Shown here piece after piece: positions 1-6,583 of a DNA stretch of 7,833 nt. Origin of the DNA: JBFLVN01 sp040758475 (GTDB taxonomy: Bacteria; JAGRBM01). Below the pieces are notes generated by a model, which worked only from the letters and a program-made list of their open reading frames with translations, was not told the DNA's origin and made no database searches. The translations under genes were made by a program, and so were the position numbers. Each line of letters begins with the position of its first letter. Within the stretch, counting starts at the first letter, position 1. The stretch spans positions 1 through 7,833 of the forward strand of contig JBFLVN010000178.1 in the NCBI GenBank assembly GCA_040758475.1, written 5' to 3'.

Positions 1-296
1 CCGGCCTCGTAACGGCGGCTACGGCTCGGGTGAACGGCCCGGGCCGGGGGGGGGCGGGTGAGGGGGGCGCTGCTCCGGTTTACGATCCGCGAGAGGAGGG
101 CGATTACGAGGTCGGGCTCGCCGGGCTTTCCGCTCTTTACCCAATCGGCGAGCAGGTACCTCGCCCGGTATTCGATCTTGCCGTCCGTGTCGGGCGGGCA
201 GGCCATCAAATCCTGGAGGTCAGCCGCCTGCTGGGCGGAGGAGGGGATGGGGAATGCGAGGAGAACAAAAAGAAGAGCGAGGGGGGAGACTTTCAT
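1..296 (-). CDS. Small exported protein, 3' end beyond window
   Basis: The start codon is the ATG at 296-294. It overlaps the TGA of the upstream methyltransferase (ATGA) and is preceded by AAAGGA about 8 nt away, so the start is well supported. The 98 visible codons begin with a short basic n-region (MK), a hydrophobic core (LALLFVLLAFPI) and a likely signal peptidase I site near PSSA-QQ, residues 18-23. The product is therefore probably secreted or periplasmic. The following part, about residues 25-75, looks helical (RARYLLADWVKSG, then DLVIALLSRIVNR) and could be one helical repeat, but I do not recognise a family. After residue 79 it becomes Pro/Arg-rich directly at a run of nine C (plus-strand G run at 46-54), where the reading frame may be wrong. 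It is third in the leftward operon. The gene is real with good confidence; its function is unknown. Confidence 0.7.
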   Translation of the reverse strand, partial: MKVSPLALLFVLLAFPIPSSAQQAADLQDLMACPPDTDGKIEYRARYLLADWVKSGKPGEPDLVIALLSRIVNRSSAPLTRPPPARAVHPSRSRRYEA

Positions 297-1081
297 CGGG
301 CCGTTCCTTTCGGCGCGCTTTCCGGGCGCCCCGCCACGGCGATCAGATAGAACTTCCAATCGGGGTCGGGGTGCCACGAAAAGCGCTGGTGGACCCGTTC
401 AAGGTGGCTTTTTTCCTCGATCATTTCCAGCCCCGCCCGCTCGACGAGGAACCGGACCTCTTCGGCCGTGTGGCAGCGCACGGCCCCCCGCTGGCGCCCT
501 CCCTGCACGATCGTCTGGTCGGCGGCGTGGATGAATTCCCGGAAACCCCCTTCGTGGAGGAGGTTGTAGAACTGGAAGTAGGCCCGCCCCCCGGGCCTTA
601 GCACCCGGCGCGCCTCGCGCAGGTAATTGAAGACGTCCTCCGGGTCCAGGTGGATGAGGACGTGCTGGAAGAAAACCTTGTCGAACGATTCGCTTGGGAA
701 AATCCGAAGGTCGCAGGATTCGAGCCGGTGGAGGGATAAATTGCCGTGGCCCCGGAGCCCCGCGGCCGCGTGGAGGAGCATGGCCGTCGAAATATCGGCC
801 GCGTGGTACTCGCGGACCAAAGGGAGAAGGTGCCGGGCGATGCGGCCGATGCCGATCCCCACTTCGAGGAGTTCGTCGTCCTCCGAAAGGTCCAGGTGCT
901 CCTGGATGAATTTCGCCACGGCGAGGCCCTGCCAGAAGAGGGAGTAATCGCTCGGGGGTTTTCCAAAGGGATAGCCCCCCACGCCGTAGCGGGCCCCTTC
1001 GATCGTCGCGGCCGTCTTGTCCCAGAACTCCCCGTATTCCTGGCCCAGGGCGGGGGAGAAGAACTCGGTTTCTTCACTCAT
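293..1081 (-). CDS. SAM-dependent class I methyltransferase
   Basis: The 262-aa product transfers a methyl group from S-adenosylmethionine to an unidentified substrate, probably in the cytoplasm. Visible Rossmann-fold signatures are motif I LLEVGIGIGR (71-80), the SAM-ribose acidic residue region HAADIS with D96, an acidic residue after strand 3 (ESCDL, D124), the motif SFDKVFFQHVLIHL (132-145) and LRPGGRAYFQFY (161-172). This is the Methyltransf_11/25-type arrangement. A Trp/Tyr/Phe-rich N-terminal extension (residues 7-50) and the C-terminal part, about 180-245, probably form the substrate-specific elements. The ATG lies 3 nt after the TAA of the 628-aa gene with no obvious Shine-Dalgarno, which suggests translational coupling. 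Its stop overlaps the next ATG. The family assignment is firm. The substrate (small molecule, lipid, sugar or protein) cannot be told. Confidence 0.92.
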   Translation of the reverse strand: MSEETEFFSPALGQEYGEFWDKTAATIEGARYGVGGYPFGKPPSDYSLFWQGLAVAKFIQEHLDLSEDDELLEVGIGIGRIARHLLPLVREYHAADISTAMLLHAAAGLRGHGNLSLHRLESCDLRIFPSESFDKVFFQHVLIHLDPEDVFNYLREARRVLRPGGRAYFQFYNLLHEGGFREFIHAADQTIVQGGRQRGAVRCHTAEEVRFLVERAGLEMIEEKSHLERVHQRFSWHPDPDWKFYLIAVAGRPESAPKGTAR

Positions 1082-1084
1082 CGC

Positions 1085-2971
1085 TTAGAAACCCGCGCGG
1101 GCCCGGCGCTTGGGCCCGAAGGAGAGGGTCTCGATGGCGGCCAGCGTATCCGCCGGGAGCCGGTTGCGTTCCAGGTATTCTTTTTCCAGTTCCTCGATCC
1201 GGAAGAGGTCGAGCCCCGAGTTCTCGAAGAAATCGATCCGCAGGGCTTCGTTCCTCCGGTCGATGATCTCGGGGAGGACTTCGTTCGTGTAGAGGTCTTC
1301 TTCGAGCACGTGCTGGAGGGCTGTGTGGAAGCGGTCGATGGGGAGCATTTCCTTGATGAGGCCGCGGACGAAGAGCTCGGAATTTACCTTCTGGTGGATG
1401 GCCTCGATAGGCTCGCCGGACTTGTAGAGGCTCACGAGCTTCAGGTTGTTGCGGAAGTAGATGGTGAGCAGGTTGTAGTGTTTTTCCTTGAGGGCGATGG
1501 CATCCAAGCGCCGGGCCGCTTCGCCGGCGGTCACGTCCCCTTCGACCATTTCGGAGAGGGCTTCCCGGAGAGTGGCGATCTTCTGGCGGCCGAAAGCCGA
1601 GAGATAGAGATTTTGCGAGACGGGCTCGAAGAAGCATTCCTCGAAGAGGCCGGGGCGGACCTGATCGAAGGCCTCCCGGTGGTTGCGAAGGGAGCGGACG
1701 CGCTCGCTTGCGAGCGAACTCTCCCCGATGAAGGCGAGGCGGTTCACCATCTCGCTGCACGCGTCGTAGCGGTCGAAGTAAGTGATGATGGTGGAAAAGT
1801 GCTCGATCCCCGAGAGGTGGGTTTCGCCGCGCCCCGAGGCTTCGTCGATCCGGCGGCCCGTTTCGAGAAGAAGGCCCTCGAAGGCCGCATCGCGCGTGAG
1901 GCTCGCCCGGTGCTTGGCGCGGATGAGGGTTTCGAGGTCGCCCGGTTCGAGCGGGCCGTGGGTGCGGGCCGAGAGGAATAGCCCTTCCAGGACCGAGCGG
2001 ATCTGGGAAAGGTAATCGGGCTCGCCCCCGCGTTCCTCTCCTACGACCTGCAGGGGGAAGCGGTAGTCGAGCTTCTTCAAAATCACTTCCGGGATGCGGC
2101 GGCGCACCGAGAGGGTTCGAAGGCGCGCCAGCCGCGCGACGAGTTCCGGCGGGACGATGGGGAGCGTACTCGCCTCGACGAGGAGTTTCTTGTACTCGTC
2201 GATGACGAGCTTGTTGTCGGGGTGGCGGTAGATCGTGTCGATCTTGATCCGCTCGCGGGTGTACTGGTCGATGCCAAGCGCCTGGGCCCGGGCGACGAGG
2301 CCCACTTCCCGGGGGCCGGCCAAATCGTGGTGTTCGAGGAATTCCTTGTGGCATTCGGCCGCGTATTTCCCGTGCACCTTGTGGACGAGCTGGACGACGA
2401 AGACGGTCGGGTCGTAGTCGATCATCCATTCGAGGAGGGAGTGGGCCACTTCCGAGAGGACGGCCGCCCGGTCCCGCCCCAGGGGGAGGCGCTTTAGCTT
2501 CTTCCCCGCGAGGCGCAGGAGTTCCCGCTGGATGTCGAAGACCTGGAGCTTGGGATCGGCCGGAGAGACGAAATAGAAATAATTGGTGACGGCGTTTCCG
2601 TTGAGGAAAACCGAATCGTAGGACTCTTTCCCCTCCGTGCGGGCGGTAAAGCGGAGGCCCTCGCCCCCCAGGTCTTCGAGGGCGCCGTGGAGGGTGAGGC
2701 GGTTGCAGACGTCGCTCTTGGTTAAATCGTCGTAGGGGAGATCGACCCCGAACATGTACTCGCAGAGCGATCCGCCCGTGCCCCGGTAGGCGACCCCTTC
2801 GGACTGGAGCGTTAATTCCTGGCCGCGGGAGAAGAAGCGGATGGCGAAGGGGTCCTCCCGGCCGCCGAGTTCGAAGGAATAGAGCTCCCGGTCGAGGTTG
2901 CGCCCGACGATCGTGGCGTAATAGGCGATCTTTTCGCCCAGCTCGCCGTGGAGAGTGAAGTCGCGGATCAC
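1085..2971 (-). CDS. Uncharacterised 628-aa soluble protein
   Basis: I do not recognise a characterised family. The chosen start is GTG at 2971-2969, giving VIRDFTLHGELGEK (translated M first), with GAAGGAGG about 10 nt upstream. The frame stays open far upstream, but that part is antisense to the activator gene and of shadow-like Arg/Pro composition. There is no signal peptide or membrane segment, so the protein is probably cytoplasmic. Residues 1-135 look like a compact beta-rich domain (AIRFFSRGQELTL, YRGTGGSLCEYMFG, FLNGNAVTNYFYFV). The rest, about 145-610, is mostly charged and helical, with long amphipathic stretches (RIEELEKEYLERNR) and a basic C-terminal end (KRRARAGF). From memory, unverified, the N-terminal part resembles a conserved family of deltaproteobacterial hypothetical proteins, possibly TIGR04442. 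It heads an operon with the methyltransferase. The gene is confident; the function is unknown. Confidence 0.85.
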   Translation of the reverse strand: MIRDFTLHGELGEKIAYYATIVGRNLDRELYSFELGGREDPFAIRFFSRGQELTLQSEGVAYRGTGGSLCEYMFGVDLPYDDLTKSDVCNRLTLHGALEDLGGEGLRFTARTEGKESYDSVFLNGNAVTNYFYFVSPADPKLQVFDIQRELLRLAGKKLKRLPLGRDRAAVLSEVAHSLLEWMIDYDPTVFVVQLVHKVHGKYAAECHKEFLEHHDLAGPREVGLVARAQALGIDQYTRERIKIDTIYRHPDNKLVIDEYKKLLVEASTLPIVPPELVARLARLRTLSVRRRIPEVILKKLDYRFPLQVVGEERGGEPDYLSQIRSVLEGLFLSARTHGPLEPGDLETLIRAKHRASLTRDAAFEGLLLETGRRIDEASGRGETHLSGIEHFSTIITYFDRYDACSEMVNRLAFIGESSLASERVRSLRNHREAFDQVRPGLFEECFFEPVSQNLYLSAFGRQKIATLREALSEMVEGDVTAGEAARRLDAIALKEKHYNLLTIYFRNNLKLVSLYKSGEPIEAIHQKVNSELFVRGLIKEMLPIDRFHTALQHVLEEDLYTNEVLPEIIDRRNEALRIDFFENSGLDLFRIEELEKEYLERNRLPADTLAAIETLSFGPKRRARAGF

Positions 2972-2989
2972 GGAGGCGCCGCCTCCTTC
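2972..2989 (-). promoter_or_regulatory. RBS hairpin before the GTG start
   Basis: Read on the minus strand, GGAGGC-GGC-GCCTCC directly precedes the GTG of the 628-aa gene. The two arms (2986-2981 and 2977-2972) are perfect reverse complements with a 3-nt loop. The 5' arm contains the GGAGG of the Shine-Dalgarno, so in the mRNA the ribosome site would be paired with the bases just before the start codon. The inverted repeat is seen directly; a role in limiting or switching translation is inference. Confidence 0.5.
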
Positions 2990-3001
2990 AAGGAATCGGC
3001 C

Positions 3002-3022
3002 CGGGCCCTGTTGGGGGGCCCG
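3002..3022. repeat. 7-bp inverted repeat in leader
   Basis: CGGGCCC at 3002-3008 and GGGCCCG at 3016-3022 are perfect reverse complements around a 7-nt spacer. On the minus-strand transcript this would form a strong GC hairpin in the leader between the predicted promoter and the ribosome site of the 628-aa gene. No T-run follows on either strand, so an intrinsic terminator is unlikely. It could be an RNA structure or a protein-binding operator for the divergent region. Confidence 0.5.
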
Positions 3023-3050
3023 TCCGGGTACAAGTGCCAGCAACAGTGCA

Positions 3051-3080
3051 ATTCTAGCGCTCGCGGCCCGCGCGTGGCAA
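3051..3080 (-). promoter_or_regulatory. Sigma-70-like promoter of leftward operon
   Basis: On the minus strand, TTGCCA (3080-3075, 5 of 6 to TTGACA) and TAGAAT (3056-3051, 5 of 6 to TATAAT) are separated by 18 nt. This would start transcription near 3044 and leave a leader of roughly 70 nt before the GTG at 2971. It sits just upstream of the divergent activator gene, so binding here could affect both directions. The match is good for a GC-rich genome but is by eye only. Confidence 0.55.
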
Positions 3081-3082
3081 CA

Positions 3083-3092
3083 TGGGCGCCCA
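3083..3092. repeat. 10-bp perfect palindrome
   Basis: TGGGCGCCCA is a perfect 10-bp palindrome. It lies 2 bp upstream of the -35 box of the leftward promoter and 25 bp before the activator's chosen ATG. The position fits an operator for a dimeric regulator, perhaps autoregulation of the adjacent activator. GC-rich palindromes of this length also arise by chance in such DNA. Confidence 0.3.
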
Positions 3093-3117
3093 GCGCAAGG
3101 AAGGCGCCTCGCCAGCA

Positions 3118-4998
3118 ATGATCCGCATTGAAATCGTGGAAGGGCCCGGGCGCGGGGAAGTGCGGGATTTCCGCCAGGACATCGTGAACCTGGGCCGGGC
3201 CGCCTCGAACCACCTCGTCTTCGAAGACCCCTACATTTCGAGCGAGCACGGCCAGATCTATCTCTCCGGGGAGCGGGTCTTCTACTGCGATCTGAATTCG
3301 ACGAACGGGAGCGCCATCCGCCGCCAGGGAGAGGATCGGTTCTTTCGCGACGCGCGGGAGGAACTAAAGCCCGGCGACCATCTCGTGCTCGGGGGCAAAG
3401 AAAAACCTTTGGTGATCCGCTTTTTGGGCGCGGACGCCGGAGATGGCGATGAATCGGAGCGGACCATCGTGGCCTCGCGCTCCGTCGCCCAGGCGCGGGA
3501 GCTGGGAGAGCGCCTCGGAGGTGATTCAAAAGCGCTCGCCGCCCTCTACCGCCTCGCCCGGGACCTGGCCACCGCCAAGGTGAGGTCCGAGATGATCGAA
3601 ACCCTGGCCGAAGCGCTCCTTACCGCCTACGAGCGGGCGTTCCTGGTGGCCGTTTATGAATTAAAGAGCGGCCGCTTTTCGGTCCTTACCCACCGCTCCG
3701 TGGGGGAGCGGAGCGGCCCGCCGGGGGACATTCCCCCCGCCGCCCGCGAGCGCCTTTCCACCGAGCAGGAGGCCATGCTCCTCGAAGTGACCGGCGGAAA
3801 GAGCGCCCCCGGCACCGGGACGGCCCTCTTCGCGCCGCTCCTCTCCCAAGGCAAACTCTCCGGCGCCCTGCGCGTCGAAGTCCGGTCGGGGGCGGCGGTT
3901 TTCGGTTCGCGCGATCTGGACCTTCTTACCGTCTTTGCGGCCCACGCCTCCAAGAGTCTCGAAAATCTCGAACTCCTCGAAGCCGTAAGGGCCCGGGCCC
4001 AGCGCCTCTCGACCGAGAACGAGTACCTGCGCGAGAAATCCCAGGCCGCCTCCGACATGGTGGGGGAATCCCCCGCCATGAAACACCTGCGCTCCCAAAT
4101 CCAGAAAGTCTGTCCCACGGACACGACGGTCCTCATTCTCGGGGAGACCGGCACCGGCAAGGAACTCGTCGCCCGGGCGGTCCACGAAGGGGGGCCCCGG
4201 CGCGAACACCTCTTCGTCGCCGTGAACTGCGGGGCGTTTCCCGAAAATCTTTTGGAGAGCGAACTCTTCGGCCACATGAAAGGTTCCTTCACCGGCGCGA
4301 CGGATACGAAGCGGGGGATTTTCGACGTGGCCGACGGCGGCACCGTGTTCCTGGATGAAGTCGGAGAGTTGCCGCTGGCGATGCAAGTAAAACTCCTGCG
4401 CGTCCTTCAGGAAGGGGAGATCACCCCCGTGGGCTCCTCCAAGCCCAAGCGGGTGGACGTGCGCATCCTTTCGGCCACGAATCGCGACCTCGAAAAGGAA
4501 GTAAAGACCGGCCGTTTCCGCGAGGATCTCTTCTACCGGCTCAACGTGTTCCCCTTGAAAGTCCCGCCACTCCGCGAACGGCGGGAGGACGTGGCCACCT
4601 TGGCGGTCTTTTTCCTCAAGAAAATCGCGCCGCGCCTGGGACGCTCCTCCCTGGAAATCGAACCGGCCGCGCTTACCGCTCTTTCAAATTACCACTGGCC
4701 CGGAAACGTGCGGGAACTCGAAAACGAGATCGAACGGGCGGCGCTTACCGCCGACGCCGACGAGCCGGTGGATGCCTCCCACCTCTCCGAGCGGGTGCTC
4801 TCGGCCGCCCAGGCGGTGAGTGGCGGGGCCTCCGGCCAGCCGCTCGGGGCGCTGCACGCCCGCCTCGAAGAAAAGGAAAAGGAAATCATCCGGGAAACCC
4901 TCACCCAGACCGGCGGGAACCGCACCCGCGCGGCCGAAGTTCTCGGCATCTCCCGGCAAGCGTTCATGAAGAAGATTTCCCGGTACGGGATCAAGTAG
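3118..4998 (+). CDS. Sigma-54-dependent activator, FHA-GAF-AAA+-Fis
   Basis: This 626-aa enhancer-binding protein uses ATP hydrolysis to open promoter complexes of RNA polymerase-sigma-54. Domains in order: an FHA phosphothreonine-binding domain (about 5-103; GR at 26-27, S41, H44, STNG at 61-64); a GAF-like sensor (about 135-290); a short helical linker; the AAA+ core, about 314-545, with Walker A GETGTGKE (342-349), sigma-54-contact loop GSFTGA (389-394), Walker B TVFLDE (409-414), the arginine region RFREDLFYR (466-474) and sensor II WPGNVREL (527-534); and a Fis-type HTH (about 581-626). All catalytic motifs are present, so it should be active. An in-frame ATG at 3082 was not chosen: it lacks a ribosome site and lies next to the divergent promoter, while 3118 begins right at the FHA fold. 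The FHA domain implies control by a Ser/Thr kinase, which is not in the window. Confidence 0.95.
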   Translation: MIRIEIVEGPGRGEVRDFRQDIVNLGRAASNHLVFEDPYISSEHGQIYLSGERVFYCDLNSTNGSAIRRQGEDRFFRDAREELKPGDHLVLGGKEKPLVIRFLGADAGDGDESERTIVASRSVAQARELGERLGGDSKALAALYRLARDLATAKVRSEMIETLAEALLTAYERAFLVAVYELKSGRFSVLTHRSVGERSGPPGDIPPAARERLSTEQEAMLLEVTGGKSAPGTGTALFAPLLSQGKLSGALRVEVRSGAAVFGSRDLDLLTVFAAHASKSLENLELLEAVRARAQRLSTENEYLREKSQAASDMVGESPAMKHLRSQIQKVCPTDTTVLILGETGTGKELVARAVHEGGPRREHLFVAVNCGAFPENLLESELFGHMKGSFTGATDTKRGIFDVADGGTVFLDEVGELPLAMQVKLLRVLQEGEITPVGSSKPKRVDVRILSATNRDLEKEVKTGRFREDLFYRLNVFPLKVPPLRERREDVATLAVFFLKKIAPRLGRSSLEIEPAALTALSNYHWPGNVRELENEIERAALTADADEPVDASHLSERVLSAAQAVSGGASGQPLGALHARLEEKEKEIIRETLTQTGGNRTRAAEVLGISRQAFMKKISRYGIK

Positions 4999-5029
4999 GC
5001 TGCGGGCGTCTCCCCCCGTTCTTTAAATC

Positions 5030-6481
5030 ATGTCCCTCTCCGCTTCCGAGATCGCCCTCGCATTGGAGGAACTCTCTCCCTGGTGCGAGGGGGCGAAGAT
5101 TTCCAAAATCCGGGGGCAGGGGGATTGGGACCTTTATCTAGAGCTCCGGAAAGACCGGGAGACGCGCCATCTCCTCTTGTCGGTCCATCCGAAAGCCTCG
5201 CGGCTCCACTTCGCGAGCCGCCCTCCCGGCACGGGGGAAGACCCCTCCGCCTTCGTCCAACTCCTTCGCGCACGCCTCGAAGGGGGATGGGTCGAAAAGA
5301 TCTGGCAGGTGGAAGGGGACCGGCTGGTGGAGATTTCCTGCCAGGGCCGGAGTGCCCGGGGGGAAGAGGCGCCGGTTTCCTACAGCCTCTTGTGCCGGCT
5401 CATGGGCATTCGTTCCGGCGTGCTCCTGCTGGAACCCTCGGGCCGCGTGCTGGGAAGCTTGGGAAAGGCGGAAGGGGCCACTTCCAAAGGGAAAGCGGTT
5501 TCGCTCAGATCTTTTCCGCCCCGTGATTTTTTTGAGAAGGGGGAGGGGACCCTTTCGGAGCGGATCGCCGCCCATTACGAGGAACTCCTCTCCCGCGCCC
5601 AGGAAGAAGAAGAGCGGGCCTCGTGGCTCCGGGCCCTGGAGCGGGAGCGGGGGCGCGTCCGCCGTCTTCGGGAAAAACTCTCCTCCGGCCTGGAACGCAC
5701 CGGCGACCCGGCGGTTTTCCGCGAACGGGGGGAACTCCTCAAGGCCTACGCGGCCAAAATCCGCAAGGGTGAAAAAAAAGCCGTCCTCGAAGCCTTCGAG
5801 GGCCCTGGCCGCGTGGTGGAGATCGAACTCGATCCCAAGCTCTCGGCCGGGGAGAACGCGGATGAGTATTTTCGTCAGGCCAAGCGCGCCGAACGGGCGA
5901 GGCGCGAGATCGGCGCCCGGCTTTCGGAACTCGAAAAGCGGGACGCATCACTCGGAAATCTGGAAAAGGACTGGGAGAAACTCTCTTCCGAAGAAGTGAG
6001 CGCCCGGGCCCGGGAACTCTCCCTTTCCCCCGGCAAGGGGGGCGCCCCTTCTCAAAAATCCGCCGCCCCGGAAGAAGAGCCCAAGACCCGGCGGGCATTC
6101 GATCGCCTGCGCATCCGGCCCCAGGAGCATGTTTCCCCGGCGGGAAAGAAAATCTTCGTGGGCCGGACGGCCCAGGAAAACGACGTACTCACGACGAAGT
6201 TCGCCCGGCCGCACGACTACTTCTTCCACGCTGTCGGCACTTCCGGGGCGCACGTCATCGTGCGCCTCGAAAAACGGGAAACCCTCGATCCCGAGACCCT
6301 GCGCCTTGCCGCCCGGCTCGCCCTGGAGAAGAGCGGTTTTTCCAAATCGGGGCGGGGGGAAGTGGGGTACGCCGAGTGCCGCCACGTGCGAAAGCGCCGG
6401 GGCGATCCTCCCGGCGCCGTTCACGTCGTGGGTCCCATGAAAACGGTGTGGGTCGAATTGGCCGCCGGCAAAAAGGCGTAA
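5030..6481 (+). CDS. rqcH: RqcH/NFACT family protein, HhH module absent
   Basis: This is a 483-aa homologue of bacterial RqcH (formerly FbpA/fibronectin-binding protein; eukaryotic Rqc2/NEMF). RqcH binds obstructed 50S subunits and recruits Ala-tRNA to add C-terminal alanine tails to stalled chains. NFACT-N spans about 1-170 and contains LLLSVHP (48-54), LLRARLEGGWVEKI (78-91) and D97-R98, the pair equivalent to the functionally required Asp97-Arg98 of Bacillus subtilis RqcH. A charged coiled-coil middle covers about 172-335. NFACT-R spans about 366-478, with FVGRTAQENDVLTTK (376-390) and YFFHAVGTSGAHVIVRL (397-413). Compared with the usual 560-580 aa, the helix-hairpin-helix segment between NFACT-N and the coiled coil is missing. 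The ATG has no clear Shine-Dalgarno. The gene follows the activator by 31 nt and may be cotranscribed. The family is certain; a full RqcH role is likely but unproven. Confidence 0.92.
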   Translation: MSLSASEIALALEELSPWCEGAKISKIRGQGDWDLYLELRKDRETRHLLLSVHPKASRLHFASRPPGTGEDPSAFVQLLRARLEGGWVEKIWQVEGDRLVEISCQGRSARGEEAPVSYSLLCRLMGIRSGVLLLEPSGRVLGSLGKAEGATSKGKAVSLRSFPPRDFFEKGEGTLSERIAAHYEELLSRAQEEEERASWLRALERERGRVRRLREKLSSGLERTGDPAVFRERGELLKAYAAKIRKGEKKAVLEAFEGPGRVVEIELDPKLSAGENADEYFRQAKRAERARREIGARLSELEKRDASLGNLEKDWEKLSSEEVSARARELSLSPGKGGAPSQKSAAPEEEPKTRRAFDRLRIRPQEHVSPAGKKIFVGRTAQENDVLTTKFARPHDYFFHAVGTSGAHVIVRLEKRETLDPETLRLAARLALEKSGFSKSGRGEVGYAECRHVRKRRGDPPGAVHVVGPMKTVWVELAAGKKA

Positions 6482-6494
6482 ACCAGCGATCTCG

Positions 6495-6524
6495 TTGACT
6501 TTTACGGCCTTCCAGGAGTACGGT
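6495..6524 (+). promoter_or_regulatory. Candidate sigma-70-like promoter
   Basis: TTGACT (6495-6500, 5 of 6 to TTGACA) is followed after 18 nt by TACGGT (6519-6524), which keeps the first two bases and last base of TATAAT. It lies 13 bp after the rqcH stop and would start transcription near 6531, giving the next gene a leader of about 130 nt. The -35 is good and the -10 is weak, so this is a tentative call. Confidence 0.35.
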
Positions 6525-6525
6525 T

Positions 6526-6539
6526 CCAAACGCGTTGGG
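6526..6539. repeat. Imperfect palindrome around AACGCGTT
   Basis: AACGCGTT (6529-6536) is an 8-bp perfect palindrome, extended by CC on the left and GG on the right after one mismatch on each side. It starts just after the candidate -10 box, where a repressor site would overlap the transcription start. The symmetry is visible; a regulatory role is inference. Confidence 0.25.
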
Positions 6540-6564
6540 CATGCGAGCATCCGCTACTTGAAAC

Positions 6565-6583
6565 CCCGGCCGTTTTGGCCGGG
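6565..6583. repeat. Stem-loop, 7-bp perfect stem
   Basis: CCCGGCC (6565-6571) and GGCCGGG (6577-6583) pair perfectly around the 5-nt loop GTTTT. No T-run follows, so it is not a typical intrinsic terminator. It could protect the 3' end of the rqcH transcript, act as a weak or factor-assisted terminator, or form a leader structure of the downstream gene. The remainder of the 180-nt gap between the two genes shows nothing else I can support. Confidence 0.4.

Noticed and set aside
746..1981. 411-codon plus-strand open frame opposite the methyltransferase and 628-aa gene
   Set aside because: It runs antisense through two well-supported genes, is Glu/Gly/Val-rich as expected of a GC-rich shadow frame, and has no recognisable domain or ribosome site.
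1074..2429. 451-codon minus-strand frame overlapping the 628-aa gene
   Set aside because: It is an Arg/Pro/Gly-rich alternative frame of the real gene; high GC content removes stops.
3038..3055. Possible sigma-54 promoter (TGGCAC and TTGCA words on the minus strand)
   Set aside because: The two elements occur in the wrong order, with TTGCA upstream of TGGCAC, and cannot make a -24/-12 promoter.
3082..3117. Earlier ATG for the sigma-54 activator at 3082
   Set aside because: There is no ribosome site before it, the 12 extra residues lie outside the FHA fold, and it abuts the divergent promoter.
2972..3529. Upstream extension of the 628-aa protein to an ATG at 3529 (814 aa)
   Set aside because: The extra 186 residues are antisense to the FHA-coding region and Arg/Pro/Ala-biased, they cross the predicted promoter, and a GTG with Shine-Dalgarno exists at 2971.
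3661..4386. Minus-strand open frames of 229-241 codons inside the activator gene
   Set aside because: They are antisense shadows of the conserved GAF and AAA+ coding region with no independent features.
6565..6583. Intrinsic terminator after the RqcH-like gene
   Set aside because: The stem is good but no T-run follows on the plus strand, so I list it only as a stem-loop.
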